Source: Corythucha ciliata (Eukaryota > Arthropoda > Insecta > Hemiptera > Tingidae). Taken from it: a DNA stretch of 64,000 nucleotides. The stretch lies in assembly GCA_038030265.1 (NCBI GenBank), contig CM075941.1:45632164-45696163 (forward strand), given 5' to 3'. Positions 55,749-64,000 of this stretch are shown piece after piece; the stretch's first letter is position 1, and the number at the start of each line of letters is the position of its first letter. The position numbers were made by a program, and so were the translations under genes. The notes beneath the pieces are model-generated. The model was given only the letters and a program-made list of their open reading frames with translations, made no database searches and was not told the DNA's origin.

Positions 55749-57944
55749 CAGTGGCGTAGTTAGGAATTTGTCCTGGGGGGGGGATAAGATTGAAATCTCG
55801 TAAGGGTGAGGGGTGGAGGGTAATTTCACATTTTAGTCATCATTCCACCCAGCCAGCACACTCTTGAATCTGGACATCTTGCTGGCCTCATCATAGCCTC
55901 AATCTCTCAGTTATAAGGGCGATCTTTGGACTCTACCCGCATATTAGCGCTTTACTCAATTTTGGCCGAGTGTATCGTCCTTCTCAATTTAAGCCGTAGA
56001 TTAGCGGTTTTGCCCCATCCCCTCCCATAGCCATGGATTTGCGCATTTTCTCAACTTTAGCAGCAAAGTACCGTTTAATCTCGTGAGCGATGCTTCTTAA
56101 TTATCCACGAGATATGGCGTTATCGTCAATTTTAGCAGCATATTACCGGTTTTTTAAATTTTTTTACCAGGGGATTAGCACTTTTCTCAGTTTCAGCTGG
56201 AAATTAACGTTTTTCTCAAGTGTTTTCCTCAATATTAGCCGCGAAATAGGGGGCGACTTTTCACGAATTAGGATTTTTTGGTTCACCATACGCAATGCAT
56301 GAGCGACTTTTCTCAGTTTACGCGCGAATTAGCGGTTTCTTCACCTATTGCCACAAATTGGCGCTTTTTTTCAATTTCAGTCTGAAAAGTTGCTTTCAGA
56401 ATCCGCAAATTGGCGTATATTCAGTTTTTGGCGCAAATAAGAATTTTTCTCAATTTCAACCGCGAATTAGCGCTTTTTTAAAATTGTAGCGGCGAGGCTT
56501 CGTAGCGTTTCAAAACTGTGATTTAGCAAATTTTCTCAATTTCAGTCCCAAATTGACGTTTGGCGCAATTTTAGCTGTAAATTGGCGATTTTTTTCCATT
56601 TTTATCCGCACATTAGCAATTTTTTCAATTTTTAGGCTTAAAATTAACCTTTCTCTTAATTTTGACCAGGCTGATTATTTTATTTTCTAAATATTACCCG
56701 CAAATTAGAGGTTTTTCAAATTTTACCATCGCATTAGCAATTTCACATGACATTTATAGGCATAGATTATTGATTCTTTTCAGTTCTAGCCGAGAATTAG
56801 CGTATTTTTTAACATTGTACTACAGCCATGCAAGAATTTGCCATTTTTCTGAATTTTAGCCACAAAAATGCCTTCAGAAGGTACGAATTTAAATTATAAA
56901 TGATTTTTTTTTTCCAAAACCAACAAATTTGCATCTATCCATCCATTTCTTTCAAAAAATCATCATTTTTAAAATTATAAATGTCACGACTTTTAATTCG
57001 GGAATTAGATGTTTCTCAATTTTAGCTGCGAATTTTCGCTAGCGTTTCTAACCCATGCATTATCTACCGAGTTTTGTCAATTTTTGTCAAGAATTCGCGT
57101 TTAACTCAATTTAAGCTGCAAATTAGCAATTTTTTCCATTTTTAACTGAGAATTAGCTCTTTTCCCCGCATTGAACTGAAAATAAACGTTTTTCTTAAAT
57201 AGCTGCGCTAATTGGTGATTATCTCACTTTAGTTCAAATGAGTGATTGAAATTAGTGATTTTCTTTATTTTTGTAACCGCGAATTAACGTTTTTCCATAA
57301 CTTTATATCTGCAAATGGCAAATTAGCGATTTTTCCCTATTTCAGCTGTAAAACAGCGTTTTGTGCTAATTTTGCGGCCATTCAGCATCCTATTCCCTTT
57401 TTCATACGCTAGTTCAGCTGTGAATTTGCCATTTTTGACCTGAAAGCGTCTTTTATTTGTCAATATTACAGCGTGTTTTCTCAACTTAAACCGCGGGGTT
57501 TGCCCAAATACAACACTATTGCGTTTATTTCCACAATTTATTCGTAGAATTGCCTCCATGTACCGCGAATCAGCGAATTTTTTTATTCATTTTAGTCTGG
57601 AAGTTGCATCGCGAGACCACGAATCAGCGCTATTTAGCAGCTATTACAGCCACGAATATTACCGATTTTTGTCTGATAGAGGGTCCGGGGCGAAACTCCC
57701 CCCCCCCCCCGTACCTTGGTACACTACTGCGTTGGGTCTGAAGTCCAAGGAAAAAGCTGGACGTCATCGGACCTTTTCGGGCTGCTTCAAGTCCAGAAAA
57801 TCTGCTAAACGTAAGTTCAACGTGAAACGCTCATGGAGATTTTATGAGGCTCTTCGTTATGGTACTAGTGCTCCTTCGTTCGTATACTTGTGGCTCTGGG
57901 GGGGGGGATCCATCCCCCATATCCCCCCCGTGCCTACGCCCCTG
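55749..57944 (+). mobile_element. complete hAT-like non-autonomous element filled with family-A repeats
   Basis: Exact 8-bp target duplications CACATAAA flank it (55,741-55,748; 57,945-57,952). The left end CAGTGGCGTAGTTAGG and the complement of the right end CAGGGGCGTAGGCACGG match at 10 of the first 11 bases. G or C runs lie just inside each end. About 1.7 kb of the 2,196-bp body (55,930-57,650) is plus-oriented family A. The right flank also holds a CAGTAGTGTACC-type motif (57,717-57,728). There is no transposase. An inverted, end-truncated copy is at 22,337-24,812. Exact duplications suggest a fairly recent insertion. Confidence 0.88.
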
Positions 57945-57952
57945 CACATAAA

Positions 57953-58739
57953 TAGGCCTATCGCGTGTTCGAAGGGTTCTGTACCGTCAATTCTTCAAAG
58001 ATGTGATGATTTGATGATTGTAACACGAGGAAAGGGCTTTCCAGTGGGAGTGGGGGGGGGGGCTGCTTAACGGACGAACAGGCTTCGGCTAGGCTGCTGT
58101 CATTCTGCTGATGCAGGCGGCGGTTTTATGCCTGCGTGATGGGGGTGGCGGCAAACTTTCCTCTAAGCCGCCCCCACTTATCCATTTCACTTAATTTCTT
58201 AATTTTCGAACGAATTTTTGCAATGAAACGATCTTTTATTGCAGTTCCTGAGATGTGCTCAAGAGTGGGTGAACGTGGTGTTTGGCAATTTGAATTATAA
58301 ACAAAAATGTGTAAATTCGGTGCCAGAAACCGAGAAAATTCGGCTGAAAAACAAGGAACCAACGATTCGCGCTGCACTGCGTGGGTTTTGCTAAATTCTG
58401 ATCCGATACGAATCATCCGCGTCTCATGGCTCGATCAAAAGCCATGTACCACAATTGAGGCTATTTTGAACCCAAATTCGCTTTTTCAAAACAAAGTTTT
58501 GTGATTCGGCTTGTTAAAATACAAATTTTAGGGATTTGTTACCCCTCATGAACAAAATTTTGCTGGTTTAGGTCTGAAAAACCCAAATTTATTGGATTTG
58601 GCTCCTTCAAACCCCCCAACTAAAGCGATTTTCGCTTGATGAGAAACCATAATTTCATGATATTAGCTCCTTCCATGATTTTGGACAAGTACGAATAAAA
58701 AAAAAGGCTCATTTGAAAACCGAATGTCGTGCCGTTGGC
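57953..58739. other. gene-free DNA with loose ~30-50-bp repetition
   Basis: A G run at 58,052-58,061 is followed from about 58,310 by repeated phrases of the kind CCAAATTCGCTTTTTC, ACAAATTTTAGGGATTTG and CCCAAATTTATTGGATTTGG, with uneven spacing. They may be a very diverged repeat of the same style as families A to G. No coding signal. Confidence 0.4.
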
Positions 58740-58860
58740 CCTTTCAGACCACAATGTCGCCGCAGAAATGTGGCTCGAGTCATTTGTGGTTAGAACGGTC
58801 TGTGATCTGAACATTGGTGGTTCGCGCGACTTGAGTAGTTCGAGCAATTTGTGGATAAAG
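58740..58860 (+). repeat. diverged 16-bp (LINE-tail) repeat
   Basis: Units CATTTGTGGTTAGAAC, ACATTGGTGGTTCGCG, TGAGTAGTTCGAGC, AATTTGTGGATAAAGC and GTTTTGTAGTTCAA recall the repeat at 7,928-8,092. As there, a tandem-repeat region of another family (A, minus orientation) follows. Confidence 0.5.
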
Positions 58861-59750
58861 CGTTTTGTAGTTCAATTTCTGGATGAATTTGAGAAAATCC
58901 GCTGATCCGCCAGGGGTTAAAATTGAGTAAAATCGGTAACTCGCGGCCAAAATTAACAAAGGAATCGTGTCTAAAGTTTAGAACACTTTGCGGCTAAACT
59001 TGAAAAAAAAACAACAACAAAAAATGGATTTGTGGCTAAAATTGAAGAAAAAACGCTAATTGGCGAATTTATTCGATAAAACCCGCAAATTCGTGGCTGA
59101 AACTGAGAAAAATCATTAAAGCCCCTGATGGTACTAAGTTAAAACGCTTAACCGCAGCTAAACTTGAAAATTCGTATAGGCAAAATTTGGAAAAACACTA
59201 ATGCGTGGATCAACATGAGAAAATCCGCTGTACGCGGCTAAAATTGAGCAGAAGCTCCAATTTGCGGCTAATATGAATAAAACCACTCATTCGCAGATCA
59301 ATCTGATAAAATCCACAGATTCGCAGACTAAAATTGAGAAACAATCCGTGGCTAAAATTGACACAAGCGCTTGTGCGCGGCAAGAACTGAGGAAAAGCCA
59401 TGATACGCGGCTAAAATTGAGCAAAACTTCTAATTCGCGGATATATTTTTGAAAATCCGCTGAAATGCAGTCAAAAATTGGAAAAACCGCCAATTCCAAT
59501 TTAAAATTGAGAGCCAAGATACGCAAAACTTGAGAAAAAGCGCTAATTAACAGCAAAATTTAGAAAAGCGCTATTTCACATGGCTTATATAGAAGAGGAA
59601 AAACACACACAAAAAACAACAACAACAACAACAACAAAAAGCTAAATCACACACCAGTAATGGAGAAAAAGCGCTGATTTGCGGATAGATTTGAGAAAAC
59701 CCGCTGGTTTGCGGATACATTTGAGAAAACTCCGGGATCCGCGGCTATCC
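58860..59750 (-). repeat. family-A array, minus orientation, with (AAC)n
   Basis: Clear units: ATTCGCGGATATATTTTTG; ACGCGGCTAAAATTGAGC; GCAGACTAAAATTGAGAAA. An (AAC)n microsatellite lies at about 59,612-59,635. Near 59,690 two 30-bp units are nearly identical (TTTGCGGATAGATTTGAGAA and TTTGCGGATACATTTGAGAA), giving a direct view of the period. Confidence 0.75.
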
Positions 59751-60204
59751 TCGTGGCATTGATGTAGAGGACCAAGCTCCACAGTCCACACTTGACGACA
59801 TTAGAGCACACAACAACATCTCAAACGCACCAAAGAAGAAGGGGCGGTGAGTCTTGGAGCAACTCACTTCTATCGTGTATAGAATCAGTGGCGTAGCTTT
59901 TTGAAAATGTCTCGCTCCCACGTCCGAACCAGTCTTTGACTCCCCTTCGTCTCATGTCAGTCCAAGCTTAAGAATAAATGAGAAGAGAGATTTTTTAACG
60001 TTTTTTGATGGAATTCCTCGTCACAGTTTTTCTCGTACAGCGATACACGGAAACATTGGAATCAGAAGACACATGGGATGTTCTCGTCGCGAAAAATAAT
60101 TTATTGGTACCGGTTTCGGCTGACTGCAACCATTTTCAACCGTATAAAACCAAATCGAAAAATCAAAAAACAAATATAAATTAATAAATACGAATTAAAA
60201 AACT
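59751..60204. other. gene-free DNA with two repeat-end motifs
   Basis: CAGTGGCGTAGCTTTTTG at 59,886 is a hAT-like terminus without an identified partner. TTATTGGTACCGGTTTCGGC at 60,101 followed by CAACCATTTTCAACCG is the third GTTTCG-type motif in the window. Otherwise AT-rich without a coding signal. Confidence 0.4.
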
Positions 60205-61596
60205 ATCTACTTGATCCGCGAGTTAGCGCTTTTTTTCATTTTAGCTGGGAGTGAGCGCTCAATCTTGATTTTAACCGTACCGTACGGTACGGACTCAGAT
60301 CTACCAAGCCCGCTGGCGCCTAAGCTCTTGCGGCTCTTACACCATACCCTGTAACTCCATCAGCTGTGCACTTCACACCCGTACTACGCGGGCGTTTCGG
60401 TCGATACGCGGTTTCGCGGTGAACGCCCGCACGAAGCCGAGTGAGCCGTCTCGCAGCTCGCCGCAGCCTTGTAGTGTAATGGCCAATAGCTGGATTCGAA
60501 CCCAGGCCCGCTGGGTTACGAAGCGAGCATTGTATCCATTACATCACACCATCGAGGCGCGCAGTTTCAGCCATCGTTTATCAGCAAGTTTTCTCAAAAA
60601 GATCCGTTAGTTAACGTTTTTTCTCGATTTTAACCGCGAATTATTTCTTAGTTTCAGTCGCGAATCTTTTAATCAATTTTAACCTCGAGCGGAATCAGCA
60701 GCTTTTCTCAGGTGTATACGTGAATTTTTTTTTTTTTTTTTTCATAATCTTAGCCGTGAATGAGTGTTCTTTGTCAATATTAGCCGTGAATTTACGCCTT
60801 TTCTTCCTTTTAACTGTGAATCACCGGCTTTTCTCAAATTTATCCACGATTTGGCGCTTTTCCATTATTACAGCGCTTTTTCCAAACTGTTAGCCACGCT
60901 CTTGCCCCTAGACTAGCACATTTGCGCGCATACTCAATTTCAGCCTCCTACTTTTTCTATTTTCGCATTATCTCTATTTTAACAGCAAAGTTTCCATCAG
61001 AGACCCCTGCACCGCACCATACTGGATGCCTTGAGAAATTTTGTGTATACTTTTCCCAAGTTTGAAGGCAAATGAGTCCATATTCTCAATATTAGCCACG
61101 AGTAGTAAACTTTTAGTCATGAAGTTGCCTTAAGAAACCACGAATTGGGAATATTTCACGGTTGCAGTGATTAATCGCTGATTTTTCTCAATTTTATTGC
61201 CGCGAATCTTCGATTTTTCTCAATTTTGGCAGTGAATTTGCGTTTTTCTCAGTTTTAGCATTCGATTAGCACTTTTCTCAAGTTTACCTGTGAGTTAAGG
61301 TTTTTATCAATTGCTAGGAAAGTTTTATGGCCCTATCCGCGAATTAGGTAGCGATTTTTCTGAATTGTAGCTATGAATAAGCGTATGTCTCTGTTTTAGC
61401 CTCCGATTAGCATTTTCCCTCAATTTTAGCAGTGAATTGGCGTTTTTCTCAATATCACCTTTTGCCATTCTCCAAGCTAGCCGGTGGCAATGTGGTGTGG
61501 TGTGTTGGTATTGGTATTGGAGGGCGGCTCTCATATGTTTGGGTCGATCCTTTAAGAAATCTTCTACGCCTCATTGAAATCGTTTCAGCGCCACTG
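60205..61596 (+). mobile_element. family-A array ending in a hAT-like terminus, with nested SINE
   Basis: Plus-oriented A units (60,205-60,260; 60,570-61,450) flank the SINE. The end segment 61,455-61,596 finishes TCAGCGCCACTG and matches the ends at 31,430-31,564 and (inverted) 43,139-43,275. The left terminus is unproven: CAGTGGCGTAGC at 59,886 is a candidate, but the flanking 8-mers (TATAGAAT, AGATTAAG) differ. Confidence 0.6.
60300..60562 (-). mobile_element. tRNA-derived SINE, second copy
   Basis: Reverse-complement match to 43,604-43,848: box B GGGTTCGAATCC (60,492-60,503), TAATGGATACAATGC, and the body GTAGTACGGGTGTGAAGTGC. The head keeps GCGCGCCTCGATGGTGT at its 5' end. A CGTACCGTACGGTACGG palindrome lies just beyond the body (60,277-60,296). 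Confidence 0.75.
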
Positions 61597-64000
61597 AGAT
61601 TAAGCTGTGATGACTGGCAGGGGTGGATCATAATATTTGCTGCCGGTAATAGACATGAGAACTTTTGCCTTCTTCTTTTGAGGGAAAGGAAGTGGAGTGG
61701 CCGTGGTGCCTAGCCGCAATATCCTCAGTCCCCCGTTTCACGCTCATCAGGGTTCGTAACTGTCCTAGTGAGCCAGATCCTTCCGGCGAATCGGTTTTGT
61801 CGTGCCTGGTTGATAGCCGTTAGTGAGGGGGGGGGGGCAGTTCAGCCGCACTTCCCGCTTTCGACAATGACGGTTCATCAGCTCCGTATTCGGCTCAAAT
61901 GCCGGGAGACCAGGACCGAGTAGCTCTGGTAGCTGAAAGTCAGAAGTCTGGACCGCACTTCTTTGCGTTCGGGCACCTCTCAAGTTTGCCGGGCGAAACG
62001 GTTTCTTGATGGGCGGAAAAAAAAGAAATGAAATGACCACCGCTGGAAGGCCTGTAGAAAACAACTAGGCCCTACCCTTTATCCGCTTTAATAGATAACA
62101 AAAATTCTATGAGATCGCCCCTCCCCCCACAACCATGAGGGCTATTGCTACATCTCCGTGTACGTGCAGTGTAGGGACGTTAAATTCAGTATACACGATC
62201 TTGCTGACTATAAAAACTCTCAGTAGGCACACTTCTGAACGAAAATTTGAATAGTTCAAAGACCCCACTATTAAAATTACCAGTTTGCTTGAGTCGTGCT
62301 AGGCATTATAATATCCACATTGCCTCAAAACAGCCAGGCAATGTGAGAAATAACAAACAAATTACCCAGATTCCCTAGCAGGGTTAGGCATTTTGAACGG
62401 CAATGCACTTTGCTGGTAATATTACGCATCTTTTGAAAGGGTGAAAGGAGAGAAGCAAAAAAAAAAAAGTTGTCTACAATGTGCAAAGTTTTACACAACA
62501 ACCACTGCGCTGTAATCCCATTCGGCAAAATATTCCGCGACAGTGTCATTTTCGGTTTGTAGAGCGTCGTTGCAATGAATAAATGGCAGTTGGCTCACTG
62601 ATGATAGCATGGCCAGAGGTCATTTACGCGTGGAGGGGGAGCAGGGGGCAGGTGCCTCAAACTCATCCCTGTTCAACGTCCGTTGCACCCTGTCACACAT
62701 TTTTGTCAGTGGTCACTGTTTTAATAAATAATAAAATGCGCGAATCGGAGGAGCTTTCTGATATCCCCGCACAGGTACGGAAAATCATCGCGCCAGAGAA
62801 AACCCTGCGCCAAGGCGCCTGGCTCTCAGCAGAGATCACCTCTCAATCGCGGTAAGCCTTGTCTGTTTATTTCTGCTCCCGCCTCAAAAGCTTCTTTTAA
62901 CAATTCAGCAGCTCAATGAGTGCGGGAAACAAACGCCCACAGGAACGCAAGAGGTAGCGGAAATATAAAGAGATTGAAGCTTTTCTCATTGCCTGTCAAC
63001 TTGTTATTTTATTGACAGTTTCAGTTTCGAGGTATTCGAAGACGTTTAAAATTTTTGATTGATGATGCACTTAGAAGCGCCGATTTCCCTAAAATCTATA
63101 GAGCGCTTTTATTACTACAGAAAAGCTGTGAAAACTCTTTTTCGTTCCGGGAAAAATGCCTAAACGCTTTTCTTGGCACGTCTCCTTTCTGGGAAGGAAT
63201 AGGTACTGAGGTATCCTTAACAATTCAACATTAAAACAACATTTTTTGATTCACTCAGACGTTTTTTGAACGGTCTAAGGCACCACGTTATTGTAATTAC
63301 TGTCCATTTTAAATGATTTTGGAAGTGAAGGGTGCGTGAGCTCGAATTGGTCCCTTCAACCTCTCTCTTCCTTCCCGCGCCACACCGGCTTGGATCATTA
63401 ATGGTTTTGATCCGCCATACTGCGTAAATTGTAAGTGAAACGTGATCTGTGATAAGACACCCCGCGTACACGCATTAAATCGGATGAAATAATACTCCAA
63501 TGTCGTCCCTTTACCGTCGAACTCGACATATTATAGTGGCCAGTCATTCAAGGATTACGACATTGATCGGTGGTTGCTGTGGTATGGGGCGAGTTGGGGG
63601 GGGGGGAGATTTATTCGACCAATAAGCGAGTGACGACGCGACGGTGACAACAAACGAGCCGATCGTTTATTCAAACACAACTACTTATAATCGCTCAAGT
63701 TGACAACGTTTCTAATTATAATGACGTAGAATAAAAAAAAATGAATAACTTCTAAAAAGCTTTTGAAGCCGCATCGTCCTCCGCGTTCTTATTGAATTAA
63801 ACCTGTTCACCCCACCCCCTCAGCGCCACACAATAATCAGTATTAAAAGTGGGCGTCTCAAATGGAAACTGTCGCCTCTGTCCAACCTCCGTAATTAATT
63901 GACTCGGATGTATGTATATGCCTCTGACAAATGTTTCAAAGAGCCCTTCCTCTTCACTTCACCGAACCAACCGGCGGTTAGTTTATTGCTTCAATGGTCC
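61597..64000. other. no recognisable gene; quiet DNA to the window end
   Basis: Mostly AT-rich DNA without the window's repeat families. CAGGGGTGGATCATAAT at 61,619 resembles a hAT terminus. A G run of ten lies at about 61,829-61,838. An open frame at 62,583-62,855 ends near a donor-like GTAAGC, but nothing in it is recognisable. Another G run lies at 63,597-63,607. This may be unique host sequence. Confidence 0.4.

Noticed and set aside
59886..61596. CAGTGGCGTAGC ... CGCCACTG as a third complete hAT-like element
   Set aside because: Flanking 8-mers TATAGAAT and AGATTAAG differ, so the two ends cannot be shown to belong together.
62583..62855. 90-codon open frame ending near GTAAGC, a possible first exon
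   Set aside because: The peptide is unrecognised, the frame length is near chance, and no downstream exon could be identified.

Overview
This is a stretch of animal nuclear DNA, most likely from an arthropod. It is almost wholly a graveyard of transposable elements and the short tandem repeats they carry. The case for an animal is spliceosomal-looking DNA with no prokaryotic gene layout, an R1-clade LINE relic with the WWP signature (a clade best known from arthropods), a Ty3/Gypsy pol relic, hAT-like and TTAA-type DNA transposons, and tRNA-derived SINEs. I could not name the species. No intact host gene is visible. The only host-coding candidate is a short open stretch at the extreme left edge (1-151), ending at a possible splice donor.

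The dominant component is repeat family A. It consists of degenerate units of about 29-31 bp, beginning GCCGCGAATTAGCG, followed by a T run and ending CTCAATTTTA. They lie head to tail in blocks of 0.2-2.2 kb, and whole blocks point either way. They fill roughly a third of the window: 185-375, 12.5-13.5, 15.4-17.3, 22.6-24.7, 29.4-31.4, 33.8-35.6, 36.0-40.1, 43.3-46.0, 49.0-49.2, 51.6-53.8, 55.9-57.6 and 58.9-61.5 kb. Two of these blocks are the bodies of complete non-autonomous hAT-like transposons. One is 55,749-57,944, with CAG...CTG ends and an exact 8-bp target duplication CACATAAA. The other is 51,501-54,075, with a 7/8 target duplication. Other blocks carry one recognisable hAT-like end. 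Shared marker units show that the blocks are copies of common composites, not independent expansions.

Left part (0.2-15 kb): repeat-poor AT-rich DNA with G-rich tracts; a family-B array; a broken R1-clade LINE (4.87-7.93 kb) whose 3' end runs into a 16-bp repeat, family B and family A; a 5'-truncated inverted copy of that LINE end at 11.5-12.5 kb; a 206-bp foldback at 14.03 kb; and a tandem array of about 167-bp units at 14.6-15.3 kb. Centre (15-36 kb): hAT-like A arrays, an ACGGT-rich repeat (20.3-21.4 kb), a 21-bp minisatellite, a truncated inverted copy of the 55.7-kb hAT-like element, a Gypsy pol relic (25.3-27.0 kb), a tRNA-like sequence (29.13 kb) and quiet DNA.

Right part (36-64 kb): a TTAA-type element (35.89-40.87 kb) inserted in a family-B array and itself filled with palindromic A arrays; a second TTAA-type element (46.07-48.55 kb) interrupted by a small minus-strand LTR retrotransposon (46.36-48.31 kb) with no pol gene; a family-E array; the 3' scrap of another LINE; the two complete hAT-like elements; two SINE copies; and quiet DNA to the end. 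Layering gives relative ages: the B arrays are older than the TTAA element inside them, and the small LTR element is younger than its TTAA host.
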